From the NCBI RefSeq assembly GCF_900101705.1, contig NZ_FNAC01000015.1:47303-111302 (forward strand): a stretch of DNA of 64,000 nt, read 5' to 3'. This document shows positions 25,202 through 35,464 of this stretch, one piece after another (the stretch's first letter is position 1; each line of letters opens with the position of its first letter). The notes below the pieces were generated by a model that was not told where the DNA came from, did no database searches, and saw only the letters and a program-made list of their open reading frames with translations. The position numbers and the translations under genes are program-made. Source of the DNA: Algoriphagus faecimaris. Its GTDB lineage: Bacteria; Bacteroidota; Bacteroidia; Cytophagales; Cyclobacteriaceae.

Positions 25202-27900
25202 ACAGTTTGATTTGCTAATAAAGTAGAAGGCGTATAGGCCAAATTAGGAGAAAGTAAGCGCTCTGCTTGCTCCATAGAGATACCCTTGCGTTCTGCGTAA
25301 CTCGCCACTTGGTCTTGGGCGATTTTGCCTAATCCAAAGTATTTGGAATCAGGATGCCCAAAATAGAAACCTGAAACCGAACTCGTAGGATACATCGCAT
25401 AGCTCGAGGTGAGGGTGATACCGATCGAGTTTTCCAAATCCAGAATCCTGGCAATGGTTTCTTTTTCCGAATGCTCAGGACAAGCTGGATAGCCAGGGGC
25501 AGGGCGAATCCCCAAATAACTCTCTTTAATCAAGGAGTCGTTGTCTAAATCCTCATGCATAGCATATCCCCAATAGTCTTTTCTCACGAGTTCATGGACG
25601 TATTCGGCCGCAGCTTCTGCCAATCGATCTGCTAGTGCCTTAAACAAAATATCATTATAATCATCTCCAGCGGATTGAAATTCAGCAAGTTTAGTCTCCA
25701 TACCCAAACCTGCTGTCACAGCAAAACAGCCCATGTAGTCAATTTTATCAGGGTGAAGGTAATCCGCCAAAGATCGGTTGGGAACGCCTTTTCCTTTTTT
25801 GCCCTGCTGACGCAAAAAGTGGAATTGTCCGATTACCTTCTCAGGATTTTCCGCTTTCAAAATCAAAGCATCATCCGCTTTTCGTTGTACTGGGAAAAGT
25901 GAGAATACAGCTTTTGCACTCAGCCATTGCTCTGAAATGAGCTGATCTAGCATGGCTTGAGCGTCTGCAAAAAGCTTTTTCGCTTCATTACCTACGACAG
26001 GGTCTTCTAGGATTTTCGGATAGCGGCCACTGAGCATCCAGGTACTGAAAAATGGAGTCCAATCGATGTATTTCCGCAAAATATTCAGATCCAACTCTTC
26101 AAGGATGGTATTTCCCAACACCTTAGGTTTTATTGGCTCATAATGCCCCCAAGCAATCTCCACAGGATTGGCTTTCGCTTCTTCATAGCGCACCAATTGT
26201 TTGACGGCCTGCTTCGCTTCATGCTCCTCTCGAAGCTGCTGATAGGTTTCTTTAATTCTAAGATGGTAAGCATCTCTTGTTTCCTCAGAGATAGACTCTC
26301 CGGCAATAGGGACTGACTTACTGGCATCTGTCACATGGATCACCGTACCAGAGTAAACGGGATCAATTTTCACTGCCGTATGGATTCGAGAGGTGGTAGC
26401 CCCACCGATCAAAAGCGGAATCTTCAATCCCTGTCGCTCCATTTCCGAAGCGACCGTAACCATCTCATCAAGAGAAGGAGTAATCAATCCACTCAACCCG
26501 ATAATATCCACCTTGTTTTTGACTGCCTCATCGATAATTTTTTGAGCATCTACCATCACACCCAAGTCGATGATTTGATAGCTATTACATGCCAATACCA
26601 CCCCGACAATGTTTTTTCCGATGTCATGGACGTCACCTTTAACGGTAGCCAATAGGATTTTTTTCAATGATGAGGCTTCCTGCCCTTCTTCCGGTAAAGG
26701 CATAAAGGGTTCCAGATAGGCCACCGCCTTTTTCATCACTCTAGCAGATTTCACCACCTGTGGGAGAAACATTTTACCTTCACCAAATAGGTCTCCCACC
26801 ACATTCATACCATCCATCAGCGGGCCTTCTATTACCTTCAAAGGCTCACTCAATGCTAACCTTGCCTCCTCAATATCCTCTACAATAAAATCCAAAATCC
26901 CTTTGACAAGGGCATGCTCTATTCGTTTGGAAACAGGGTCCGATCTCCAGGCCTCATTGACTACCTCTTTTTTATCGGAGGCCTTAACTGTCTCAGCAAA
27001 ATCCAATAAGCGCTCTGTCGCATCTTCTCTCCTGTCGAAAAGTACATCCTCCACCCTCTCAAGCAAGTCCTTGGGGATATCATCGTAGATTTCGAGCATG
27101 GTCGGATTGACTATACCCAAATCCATTCCGTGATGTATCGCATGATAAAGAAAAGCAGCATGCATGGCCTCTCTTACGGGATTATTGCCTCGGAAGGAAA
27201 AAGAAACATTACTTACTCCTCCACTTACTTTGGCTCCAGGTAAGTTTTCTTTAATCCATTTAGTGGCTAAGAAAAAATCAAGTGCATTTTTCTTATGCTC
27301 CTCCATCCCTGTAGCCACGGGAAATATATTTGGGTCAAAAATGATATCCTGGGAATTAAATTTGACCTGATCTACCAGAATTCTATAACTCCTTTCACAG
27401 ATTTCGATTCTTCGCTCATAGGAATCTGCTTGTCCATCTTCATCAAAAGCCATCACGACGACAGCAGCACCAAATTTCTTGATGGTCTTGGCCTGCTGTA
27501 TAAACTCCTCCTCACCGTTTTTCAGAGAAATAGAATTGACAATTCCTTTGCCCTGCACACATTTCAATCCCGCTAAAATGATACTCCACTTGGAGCTGTC
27601 AATCATGATAGGGATTCGGCTGATTTCAGGTTCGGATGCAATCAGATTCAGAAACTTGATCATAGCAGCTTCACCATCCAGCATCCCTTCATCCATACAA
27701 ACATCCAGAATCTGAGCACCACCTCTTACCTGATCCAATGCCACCTCCAGAGCTTCATCATACTGCTCGTTTAAAATAAGTCTGGCAAACTTTTTCGATC
27801 CAGTGACATTGGTACGCTCGCCAATATTGACAAAATTGATAGTTGGGCTAAAGACCAAAGGCTCTAATCCAGATAGCTTCATGTAGTTTGTCTTAGACAT
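25198..27900 (-). CDS. metH: Methionine synthase, pterin-, B12- and SAM-binding part (split MetH)
   Basis: 900 residues from the ATG at 27900, which follows a strong GGAGG. The earlier start at 27930 is less likely. Domains in order are the methyl-THF-binding barrel ([14 protein letters not shown] near the start), the helical cap, the B12-binding Rossmann domain with [12 protein letters not shown], and the SAM-dependent reactivation domain with [15 protein letters not shown]. The N-terminal homocysteine-binding module is missing here and is encoded by the preceding gene. The two together make cobalamin-dependent methionine synthase. It overlaps the upstream half by 8 bases and metF by 4. Confidence 0.96.
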   Translation of the reverse strand: MSKTNYMKLSGLEPLVFSPTINFVNIGERTNVTGSKKFARLILNEQYDEALEVALDQVRGGAQILDVCMDEGMLDGEAAMIKFLNLIASEPEISRIPIMIDSSKWSIILAGLKCVQGKGIVNSISLKNGEEEFIQQAKTIKKFGAAVVVMAFDEDGQADSYERRIEICERSYRILVDQVKFNSQDIIFDPNIFPVATGMEEHKKNALDFFLATKWIKENLPGAKVSGGVSNVSFSFRGNNPVREAMHAAFLYHAIHHGMDLGIVNPTMLEIYDDIPKDLLERVEDVLFDRREDATERLLDFAETVKASDKKEVVNEAWRSDPVSKRIEHALVKGILDFIVEDIEEARLALSEPLKVIEGPLMDGMNVVGDLFGEGKMFLPQVVKSARVMKKAVAYLEPFMPLPEEGQEASSLKKILLATVKGDVHDIGKNIVGVVLACNSYQIIDLGVMVDAQKIIDEAVKNKVDIIGLSGLITPSLDEMVTVASEMERQGLKIPLLIGGATTSRIHTAVKIDPVYSGTVIHVTDASKSVPIAGESISEETRDAYHLRIKETYQQLREEHEAKQAVKQLVRYEEAKANPVEIAWGHYEPIKPKVLGNTILEELDLNILRKYIDWTPFFSTWMLSGRYPKILEDPVVGNEAKKLFADAQAMLDQLISEQWLSAKAVFSLFPVQRKADDALILKAENPEKVIGQFHFLRQQGKKGKGVPNRSLADYLHPDKIDYMGCFAVTAGLGMETKLAEFQSAGDDYNDILFKALADRLAEAAAEYVHELVRKDYWGYAMHEDLDNDSLIKESYLGIRPAPGYPACPEHSEKETIARILDLENSIGITLTSSYAMYPTSSVSGFYFGHPDSKYFGLGKIAQDQVASYAERKGISMEQAERLLSPNLAYTPSTLLANQTV

Positions 27901-28948
27901 CCGTTCCCTCCTCTTCTTTGATTTCTTCAATTTTTCTAGGCTGATATTCTTCTACAAGTTGGGCCATAGCACGGATATGATCTGGTGTAGTGCCGCAGCA
28001 GCCACCCAAAATATTCAGCATCCCTTCTTTCAAAAAATCCCTCACTTGATCTGCCATTTCATTGGCTCCTTGGTCATAGGCACCAAACTCATTGGGAAGA
28101 CCAGCATTGGGATAGGCCGACACATAAAAAGGAGCATTTTGTGCCAAAACTTTGAGATAAGGGCGCAGTTCTTTGGCGCCCAAGGCACAATTTAAACCAA
28201 CCGAAAGCAGTGGCACATGGGAAACTGAAATCAAAAATGCCTCAGTCGTTTGTCCGGAAAGTGTCCTTCCAGAAGCATCCGTAATCGTACCGGAAATCAT
28301 AATCGGAATCCCTCCCTCCTGTGGATCAAGCGGAATGTTTCGCTCTTCATAAACTTCCTGAATAGCAAATAAGGCAGCTTTTGCATTAAGTGTATCGAAA
28401 ATAGTCTCTACTAAGAGTATATCTACGCCTCCATCGAGAAGCCCTCTCACTTGCTCTGCATAGGCTTCCGCAAGTTGATCAAAATTGATGGCTCTATAGC
28501 CGGGATCATTGACATCAGGTGAAATAGAAGCGGTACGGTTGGTAGGTCCCATTGCTCCTGCCACAAATCGCGGTTTGGCTGGGTCTTTGGCCGTAAACTC
28601 ATCGGCAGCTTCTTTGGCGATTTTAGCGGATTGGTAATTAATCTGATACGCCAGATGGGACAACTCATAATCGGCCTGAGCGATAGAAGTCCCTGAAAAA
28701 GTATTGGTCTCAATAATATCCGCTCCTGCCTCTAGGTATTCTTTATGAATTGCCTTGATGATCTCAGGATGGCTCAAGGAAAGCAAATCATTATTTCCCT
28801 TCAGTGATTTGGGGTGATCCTTTAGTGCGGGAGTTCGAAAATCGTCCTCCGTCAAAGTATATCGCTGAATCATCGTCCCCATAGCACCATCTAGGATCAA
28901 AATCTTTTCCTTAAGTGCTTTGAGTAGAATTTCCGTCTTGTTTTGCAT
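27893..28948 (-). CDS. Methionine synthase, homocysteine-binding part (split MetH)
   Basis: 351 residues equivalent to the first module of E. coli MetH. The barrel begins [12 protein letters not shown]. The zinc ligands for homocysteine are the cysteine in GLNCALG and the cysteine pair in [10 protein letters not shown]. It binds and activates homocysteine for methylation by the cobalamin held by the other polypeptide. The gene is first in the operon, 22 bases downstream of the SAM-I riboswitch, and overlaps metH-C by 8 bases. A stand-alone homocysteine S-methyltransferase is the alternative reading, but the contiguous second half makes a split MetH much more likely. Confidence 0.93.
   Translation of the reverse strand: MQNKTEILLKALKEKILILDGAMGTMIQRYTLTEDDFRTPALKDHPKSLKGNNDLLSLSHPEIIKAIHKEYLEAGADIIETNTFSGTSIAQADYELSHLAYQINYQSAKIAKEAADEFTAKDPAKPRFVAGAMGPTNRTASISPDVNDPGYRAINFDQLAEAYAEQVRGLLDGGVDILLVETIFDTLNAKAALFAIQEVYEERNIPLDPQEGGIPIMISGTITDASGRTLSGQTTEAFLISVSHVPLLSVGLNCALGAKELRPYLKVLAQNAPFYVSAYPNAGLPNEFGAYDQGANEMADQVRDFLKEGMLNILGGCCGTTPDHIRAMAQLVEEYQPRKIEEIKEEEGTDV
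27907..27911 (-). promoter_or_regulatory. Strong Shine-Dalgarno of metH-C, inside the metH-N coding end
   Basis: GGAGG on the minus strand lies 6 bases before the ATG at 27900 and within the last codons of the upstream half-gene. It decides the start among several in-frame candidates and is stronger than nearly all other ribosome-binding sites in the window, fitting a need for independent translation of the second MetH polypeptide. Confidence 0.7.
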
Positions 28949-28970
28949 TATTAGTCAATTACTGTTAAAA

Positions 28971-29116
28971 AGCTTATCGAGCAAAACACGGAGAAAAATA
29001 CAAATGTAATCTTTTCCGCTCATCTTCTTCCGGCGAATCCGGAATGGGAATTAGCACCTTGGTTACAGGTTGCTAAGACGTCGTAGGGCCCTTCCCTCAG
29101 TCTTTCTCGATAAGCT
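28971..29116 (-). ncRNA. SAM-I (S-box) riboswitch controlling the metH-metF operon
   Basis: On the minus strand the conserved SAM-I core is present in order: CTTATCGAGA, then GAGGGAAGGGCCC, then TTAGCAACC, and AAGGTGCTAATTCC. P1 is an unbroken 11-base helix: AGCTTATCGAG pairs with CTCGATAAGCT at the other end. The 3' strand of P1 is followed directly by TTTTT and lies 22 bases before the metH-N start codon. SAM binding would stabilise P1 and turn the methionine operon off, either by P1 plus the U-run acting as a terminator or by hindering initiation. Confidence 0.95.
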
Positions 29117-29119
29117 GTT

Positions 29120-29127
29120 CAAAGGTA
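29120..29127 (-). promoter_or_regulatory. Likely -7 promoter element of the riboswitch transcript
   Basis: TACCTTTG on the minus strand matches TAnnTTTG exactly and sits directly before the riboswitch P1 helix, so transcription would begin at the first base or so of the aptamer. The -33 part is weak (T-rich, no clear TTG). Confidence 0.5.
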
Positions 29128-29234
29128 ATAGCTATCCTTTAATAAAACAGTGGTTCTGTTGAAAAATTGACAAGCCAGTTTATTTGTTTTTGATATTCCC
29201 CAAAAAATAAACCTTTTCCCAAGAGAATCACTCA

Positions 29235-30551
29235 TCAAGGACGTACTCCTACTCCAAACATCAAATAAGGGGCGGTCATATAATTAGACATATTAAAATC
29301 CGCTAAACGGTAATTGGCCAAGGCAATCTCATACCCTGCCGAGGCAGTAAACACTAGTTCAAAAAACTTTCTCCTTGTCACCGGAATACCATACTCTACC
29401 ATGATTTCAGGCTTTGCCATCAATCCTGAGTTATGTAAATAACCATCAAATTTCCGCTGCTCAAATAATTCAGGAAAATCGGGTTTATTTTTTTGAAGTG
29501 AACTGTATCGCAGGTTTCCAAATCCAAAACCGGCCAAAGCCCCGACTCCGAAATTCCTAAATTGCAAAAATTTATGTCCCGCAAGCGCATAAATCCTTAA
29601 ACTATTCAAGGAATGAGATCTAGCAGGGCTCGCCGAGCCATCCATCGCTAAATTATACACATCAGCACCGTACAAAAAGCCACTGTTTTCCACTAATATT
29701 CTCAATCCTAGATTGGAAGGTCTGCCTGTAAATGGCTCAAATCCAGCTTCTACCAGCTCCTCGTTGAAAGCATTGGGCTGGGTAAAATGTATCCCCGAGA
29801 GCAATTGAAAACTAACTGAGGCATCTTTGTAAAAGAAATTTCTATCTGGCAGCGTCACTCCCGCTCCCACTCTGATGAAGGCCCCACTTTGGGTATTATC
29901 AAAGGACATGGAATTCATCTCCCACTTCCCCTCAAATGGACTGAAAGAATATCCCATTTTAGCCAAGACAAAAAGCTCCTCTTTTCTGCCCAAAATATTA
30001 AAATCGTAGCTTAATTGAAATCCGATCTCGGTCAAAAATCCACCATAGTTTACACTTCCTTTGTGAATGTCCATTTTACGCAGGACCAAACCCCTAGCAG
30101 GATCTGAAAGAAAATCATCCAACCTATCGGGTCTACCTGTAGGCAACATTTGGAAATTCAAAAAGCCCAAGCCCATAGACATGTAATGAATCAGCTGAAA
30201 CCTTCCCTCCTCGGTAAAAGAATACCCTACATTCACCAAAATTCTTGAGGTACGATATCCCATTTTATAATCGTCTAGCTCGCTCTGCGCACTTCTATTT
30301 TGGAAAAGTTCAACTCCAAGAGCAAAATCATTGATTCGGGTCTGATAGCCAAGCCCGATTGTCCGGTAGCGCTGACGAAGACCGCTGAGCCCACGATCTT
30401 CCAGCATGTTGTCAAACTGATTGAGTTTAGCACCACTTATCCCTAAAGTGGAATAAAAACTGGATCGCTTAGACAACAACTGCTGACCTTTTAAGGAAAT
30501 GGCGATTCCGAAAAAGAAAATAAAGAAATTGATTCTAAGAAAAAATGACAT
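29235..30551 (-). CDS. Predicted outer-membrane beta-barrel protein of unknown function
   Basis: 438 residues with a signal peptide (hydrophobic core at about 5-20, cut near KGQQ). The rest has alternating hydrophobic and polar strands with many Gly/Asn turns, ending in LMFGVGVRP, as in outer-membrane porins of Bacteroidota. I recognise no named family. The 3' end is about 118 bases from the riboswitch start. The gene is transcribed toward the methionine operon but separated from it by that operon's own promoter. Upstream is the large histidine kinase, 79 bases away, so the two could share a transcript. Confidence 0.65.
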   Translation of the reverse strand: MSFFLRINFFIFFFGIAISLKGQQLLSKRSSFYSTLGISGAKLNQFDNMLEDRGLSGLRQRYRTIGLGYQTRINDFALGVELFQNRSAQSELDDYKMGYRTSRILVNVGYSFTEEGRFQLIHYMSMGLGFLNFQMLPTGRPDRLDDFLSDPARGLVLRKMDIHKGSVNYGGFLTEIGFQLSYDFNILGRKEELFVLAKMGYSFSPFEGKWEMNSMSFDNTQSGAFIRVGAGVTLPDRNFFYKDASVSFQLLSGIHFTQPNAFNEELVEAGFEPFTGRPSNLGLRILVENSGFLYGADVYNLAMDGSASPARSHSLNSLRIYALAGHKFLQFRNFGVGALAGFGFGNLRYSSLQKNKPDFPELFEQRKFDGYLHNSGLMAKPEIMVEYGIPVTRRKFFELVFTASAGYEIALANYRLADFNMSNYMTAPYLMFGVGVRP

Positions 30552-30630
30552 GAACTTGAATAGGTTGATGCATAGGTGTTGAGTGTGAATTTACCTTCTC
30601 GGCAAAATTAATGCTAAACCCGATTCTAAA

Positions 30631-33600
30631 TCAATTTTTAGGAAGAAGATGCTTGGTCAATTTCTCATATAGAAGTTCGGGAGAAAAAGGCTTGGGGATA
30701 TAATCATCAAAGCCTATTTCTTCAAGTTCTTCTTTGACCTCATTGAAGGAGGTGGCTGTCATCGCCAAAATCGGCATGCTTGCTTTTTTAGGATTAGAAT
30801 GGGCACGCATTATTCTTGCGGCAGCAAATCCATCCATGACAGGCATCTGTAAATCGATCAAGGCTAAATTGAAATCTTCTTTTTCGAAAAGATCCAAAGC
30901 TTCCTTACCGTCAGAAGCAAACACTACCTTTCCAGTATTCCATTTTTTCAAGAATTTCTTGAGCAGAATTTGATTCACTGAATTATCCTCTGCCACCAAA
31001 ACTGAAATTTGCTGTAAGGATTTGGAGTGAGTTTGGTTTTTAGAAATCGATTCTTGAGAGGGCCCATCCACGACCGACAGGTCTATTTCGAACTCAAAAA
31101 TACTTCCTCCGTCAGGATTAGGTCTGTAATGAATTTCTCCTCCGTGAAGATTTATCAGTCGCTTGACAATCGCAAGGCCCAGTCCTGTACCACCATACTT
31201 GCGAGTAGTGGACGAGCTCGCCTGGGTGAAAGCCTCAAAAATACGCTGAACTTGCTCAGGAGCAATACCTATACCGGTATCCTCAAACCTGAAAAGAATC
31301 GTAGATGTTCCATTTCTCCTTTTCAACTCTTTCAAGGTGACTTTTACCAAACCTCTTTCGGTAAATTTAATGGCATTGGATACTAAATTATTCACAATTT
31401 GTCCCAAGCGGATAGAATCCCCCAAAATCATTTCCGGAATAGACTCATCAAATTCAGTGAGAATTTTAATTGGCTTTTCATGCGCCTGAAAACTATGGGA
31501 ATGAAGGATTCTTTGAATAAGATTTCTTAAATCAAAAGGAACCGACTCCAATTCTATTTTACCCGATTCTATTTTATTAAAATCTAAAATATCATTGATT
31601 AAAGCCATGAGGCTTTCAGCTGAAAATTGCAAGGTTTCTAAATTTTCCAGCTGATCAGGTCTAGGGTTTTCTTCCATTAGGAAGTGCGCCAAACCGATTA
31701 CCGCATTCATTGGAGTACGGATTTCATGACTCATCACAGACAGAAACTGTGATTTGGCCTGAGAAGCCATCTCAGCCATTTCCTTGGCCTGCAATAGATC
31801 CTTCTGAGCCTCCTTTAGTTTAGAAATATCTCTTGCGATGCCTGTATAATATCGAGAGTTGTTACTCTTATCCAGAATCATTTTCCCATTGGAATTGAAA
31901 ATTCTGTAGGAACCGTCCAAATGCCTCAACCTAAATTCTAAAAACTGATTTTCGGCCAGAAAATCATTCGATTCGCTAAGCATCTCTTGAAATACATCCA
32001 AGTCATCTGTATTCAAAAATTCAAAAATACTTTTGCCCAAAACTTCCTCTGCCTCATAGCCCAAAAACTGGCTGATATTAGGAGATACATAATCCAACAT
32101 AAAAGTCTCGGAAAGCGAAAAAATTATTTCTGTCGATTCCTCTACGAGAGTTCGATACTTTTCCTCAGATCTTTTTAGGTTTTCTTTCGCCTCGTGTTCT
32201 GCGGTGATATCCCTGACAATAGTCAAGGCATAGGCCACTTTTCCTTCTTCTAAAATCGGTCGCATCAATCGATGATACCAGCGGTTTTTGAATCTAAATT
32301 CCGTCTCGACAATTTCTTGATCAAAATAGACGCGGTCTAGGAGCTTCCCGATTTTCTCTGGATCAGTGAGGACTATTTCCGAGACGCGCTTTCCCTCAAA
32401 ATCCTCTGGACCCAACTCCCAATAGTCAAAATTAGTACCCTCTGCGAGTATATATCTTCTATTGGCATCTAATAGGAAAATATTGGTCCCCGGTATGTTA
32501 GAAGCTAGCACACGGTATTGCTTATCCTTCTCGGCTTTGAAAACCTCGAAATTCTTTCTTTCCGAAATATCCTGAAAAAGTCCCTCATGCATGATTATTT
32601 CTCCTGAATCATTTCTCACATCTGAGGTTTTGTCTTCTACCCATACATAATGGCCTGCCTTGTGCTTGATTCTGTATTGTCCTGAAAAGGATAGGATTCC
32701 TGTACTGCTTTTTGATTTTTCCTTTTTGAAATTGATTTCAACCACATCCTCAGGATGCACTAGGTCCATAAAACCCACCTCATTTTCCATCAACTCCCTT
32801 GATGTATAACCAAAGCGATTGATATTCTCGGAGATATAGTGAATCCTATAGTCATCATTAGGGTCTACCCGAAAGAGTATCGCTGGACTATTCTCTACAA
32901 TCTTTCTTGCTCGCATCGCTATTTGTTGACTTTCATAGCGCTCTACTAAACTCCTCAATATAAAGGAATAGCCAATCTTAGATTCTTCCTCTGCATGTAT
33001 TGCTTGTATGGACAATTCGAAAGGCTGATTTTGGATATCTCTGTAAGTCATCGAGACTTCCTCTCGCCAAGAATCTCCGACTTCTAGCTTTTTAGTGATG
33101 AGCTTTAAAGGCTGTTCCTTTTCTGTCTTTACAGAAAGCAGATTTTCTATCGATCCCTGATAATAAGTAGAGGCCTCTTTTTCAGCAAATTGTTCTGCTG
33201 CTTCATTCAGGTAAATCACCTTTAAATTCAAATCTGTCACAATGATCGGGTCATCCACTTGAGCCAATATCTGCGACTGAAGTCTAAGATGCTCCTCAGC
33301 GGCCAATTTGTGAGTGATATCTGTACAAAATCCATTGACCTCCAACTCTGTGGTGAAATAGTCCTCCTTGACCTCTATATCATAGCTTAAATAGTTCAGC
33401 TTGCCTTCTGAGGTTCTCACAGAGAACTCTCCGGAGACTTGTGTCTTATTTTTGATTGCTTGCTTTAAGTGCTTGACAAACTTTGCCCGGTCAGGACGTT
33501 CTATTTTGTAGATCAAAGAAGAAAATTCTGCGGTAACAGGTTGATCTCCCATTTCAAAAAGACTTGCTAAACCACCAGAAATATAAAATAAATTCTTACT

Positions 33601-34917
33601 GGCATTGAACCTCCAAGAGCCTGATTTAGAAAGCCTTTCAGTAGTGGCCAAAAGATTTTCATTCCGTTCAAGCTGACGCGTAATCGATCTTCCCAAATAG
33701 GCTCCAGCCAAAATATCTCCCAGCTGCCGGAAGATCTGAAGTTCTTTTTCCACAAACTGCAATTGTGAGGTTTCTATTTCAAAGTATACTAGCCCATGCA
33801 TACGGGAACCTGAAATCATCGGAATCAGTAAATGCTGAAACCTTTCCTGCTCGTTTTCAGATTGAATGAGCTTTACGATCCCCGCTTCCAATCGGTTTTT
33901 TCTGGAGGCAATCATTTCCGACAAAAATGAAGGCAGTATGGTTTTGGAGCCATCTTGAGTCCAAGTATTTAAAACATCCAAGCCATCACTATCGCGATTG
34001 ATCACCAAAATAAAAGCCCTCTCCGCTTTCATAAAATTTCCAAACAGCTTCAACGTATATTGAAAATCCTGTTCGATATCCGCCAATTGACCATTGATCA
34101 AGCGAGAGGATATCTGATTGATCAGGTTTTCAATCTCGAATCGCTTCTGCAGCGAGCGGTCTGTCTCGACAAACTCAGTGATATCCCTGCTACTGAAAAG
34201 TATTCCGTTGATTTCAGGATGATCTATGAGGTTTTTGGCATAACTCTCCAGGTAAATCTCTTGCCCATTTAATCGCCTAATCCAAAAATCAATCGCTACC
34301 TCCTTTTCAGGAGGAGAAGCCAAGATTTCCTCAAAAGAACCTTTCACTATCTCGATAAGGCCCTCTTTCTCAAAATCACGAAAGCTTTTACCCAAAATAG
34401 CCTCTACAGGAAATCCCAATTTGACACTTACCGATTCCGAGATAAACTTATAGTGTCCCTTTTGATCGAGAATTGCGATTAGGTCATAACTATTGTTGAG
34501 AATACTTTGAATGTAGTTTAACTCTTCTTTATCCTGAAACACATCGCTAGTGAGAATATGTGCTGCCGGATTGGTTCCATAGTATTTCACACGGCTTCCC
34601 TTCACAATCAAAAAACGAGAAGTGTAAGAAGAAGGTAGCTTGGTGAAGCCCCACTCAAATCGTATCTTTTTTCCTTCCTTTGAGTGAATAGTTTTATAGT
34701 AGTTCCTACTTGGAACCGAACCGCCTTGAAAATAAGCCTCGATTTCTTTGATCAACTCCTCATTGCCAAACCATTCTTTCCAGTTTTCTGAATCAATCTG
34801 AAAATTTTCTCTGGCAAAGGAATTCCAGAAAATAATCTCCTCAGAATCCATTAAAAAGAGGGGTTCTTTGATCTCATTAAAAAAATCAGAGATGTCAAAA
34901 TGCTGTAAACTACTCAT
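30631..34917 (-). CDS. Large cytoplasmic hybrid sensor histidine kinase (seven PAS, one GAF, HisKA, HATPase, receiver)
   Basis: 1428 residues with no signal peptide or membrane helix. In order: two PAS-like domains (about 5-115 and 125-250), a GAF domain (about 260-415), five more PAS domains (about 420-935), HisKA with MSHEIRTPMNAVIG near residue 1063, and HATPase_c with NLVSNAIKF, EDTGIGIA and GGTGLGLA. A C-terminal receiver domain has its phospho-acceptor aspartate in LIDLQMPVMDGF near residue 1352. PAS and GAF domains bind small molecules, haem or flavin, but no ligand-specific residues can be named. No DNA-binding response regulator lies beside it; the phosphoryl group must pass through an Hpt protein or a distant regulator. 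Confidence 0.92.
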   Translation of the reverse strand: MSSLQHFDISDFFNEIKEPLFLMDSEEIIFWNSFARENFQIDSENWKEWFGNEELIKEIEAYFQGGSVPSRNYYKTIHSKEGKKIRFEWGFTKLPSSYTSRFLIVKGSRVKYYGTNPAAHILTSDVFQDKEELNYIQSILNNSYDLIAILDQKGHYKFISESVSVKLGFPVEAILGKSFRDFEKEGLIEIVKGSFEEILASPPEKEVAIDFWIRRLNGQEIYLESYAKNLIDHPEINGILFSSRDITEFVETDRSLQKRFEIENLINQISSRLINGQLADIEQDFQYTLKLFGNFMKAERAFILVINRDSDGLDVLNTWTQDGSKTILPSFLSEMIASRKNRLEAGIVKLIQSENEQERFQHLLIPMISGSRMHGLVYFEIETSQLQFVEKELQIFRQLGDILAGAYLGRSITRQLERNENLLATTERLSKSGSWRFNASKNLFYISGGLASLFEMGDQPVTAEFSSLIYKIERPDRAKFVKHLKQAIKNKTQVSGEFSVRTSEGKLNYLSYDIEVKEDYFTTELEVNGFCTDITHKLAAEEHLRLQSQILAQVDDPIIVTDLNLKVIYLNEAAEQFAEKEASTYYQGSIENLLSVKTEKEQPLKLITKKLEVGDSWREEVSMTYRDIQNQPFELSIQAIHAEEESKIGYSFILRSLVERYESQQIAMRARKIVENSPAILFRVDPNDDYRIHYISENINRFGYTSRELMENEVGFMDLVHPEDVVEINFKKEKSKSSTGILSFSGQYRIKHKAGHYVWVEDKTSDVRNDSGEIIMHEGLFQDISERKNFEVFKAEKDKQYRVLASNIPGTNIFLLDANRRYILAEGTNFDYWELGPEDFEGKRVSEIVLTDPEKIGKLLDRVYFDQEIVETEFRFKNRWYHRLMRPILEEGKVAYALTIVRDITAEHEAKENLKRSEEKYRTLVEESTEIIFSLSETFMLDYVSPNISQFLGYEAEEVLGKSIFEFLNTDDLDVFQEMLSESNDFLAENQFLEFRLRHLDGSYRIFNSNGKMILDKSNNSRYYTGIARDISKLKEAQKDLLQAKEMAEMASQAKSQFLSVMSHEIRTPMNAVIGLAHFLMEENPRPDQLENLETLQFSAESLMALINDILDFNKIESGKIELESVPFDLRNLIQRILHSHSFQAHEKPIKILTEFDESIPEMILGDSIRLGQIVNNLVSNAIKFTERGLVKVTLKELKRRNGTSTILFRFEDTGIGIAPEQVQRIFEAFTQASSSTTRKYGGTGLGLAIVKRLINLHGGEIHYRPNPDGGSIFEFEIDLSVVDGPSQESISKNQTHSKSLQQISVLVAEDNSVNQILLKKFLKKWNTGKVVFASDGKEALDLFEKEDFNLALIDLQMPVMDGFAAARIMRAHSNPKKASMPILAMTATSFNEVKEELEEIGFDDYIPKPFSPELLYEKLTKHLLPKN

Positions 34918-34988
34918 ACCGAAAAATAAAAATTTATTCGATACTTTGAGGTATTTTAGATCACTGATTAAAAACTTTTTCTAAAATA

Positions 34989-35014
34989 AATCTCGGACAG
35001 CTAAGTCCGAGATT
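34989..35014 (-). other. Perfect hairpin in the divergent region upstream of the histidine kinase gene
   Basis: AATCTCGGAC and GTCCGAGATT form a perfect 10-base stem around AGCTAA. On the minus strand it is followed by TTTATTTTAG, a weak U-rich tail. It lies 72 bases upstream of the kinase start. It may be a leader hairpin or attenuator, or the terminator of an unseen short transcript. Confidence 0.4.
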
Positions 35015-35140
35015 AAATTACCCCACAGATAAATGGATTTTAGAAAACACCTAGCGCACTCCTTCCAATTATTATTCAAGTAAATACAACCTTCAATCAG
35101 GCAATTCGTGAAAAATTACTCAAACTATTCAATAAATAAG

Positions 35141-35461
35141 ATGATAATTACAACCACCAACAATTTAGAAGGTCACAAGATCGAATCTTATCTAGGCATC
35201 GTTTCGGGAGAAACAATTATTGGAGCCAATGTTTTCAAAGATTTCTTTGCAAGCATCACAGATATCGTAGGGGGACGCTCTTCCTCTTATGAGCGGGTAC
35301 TCCGCGAGGCAAAAGCCACTGCAATGTCTGAGATGGAAATGCAGGCTCGTGCATTTGGTGCCAATGCTATTGTAGGGATTGATCTTGATTATGAGACGAT
35401 CCGCGATGGAATGCTCATGGTAACTGCCAGTGGTACAGCTGTCAAAGTAAATAAACTCTAA
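35141..35461 (+). CDS. YbjQ/UPF0145 family protein
   Basis: 106 residues from the ATG at 35141, which gives the [11 protein letters not shown] start typical of the family; the GTG at 35108 adds 11 extra residues. Family signatures include [20 protein letters not shown] and the later [19 protein letters not shown]. YbjQ proteins form small beta-rich pentamers and carry the name heavy-metal-binding domain, but no metal role is well proven. It is a single-gene unit with a terminator that reaches into the convergent ferredoxin gene. Confidence 0.9.
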   Translation: MIITTTNNLEGHKIESYLGIVSGETIIGANVFKDFFASITDIVGGRSSSYERVLREAKATAMSEMEMQARAFGANAIVGIDLDYETIRDGMLMVTASGTAVKVNKL

Positions 35462-35464
35462 AAA

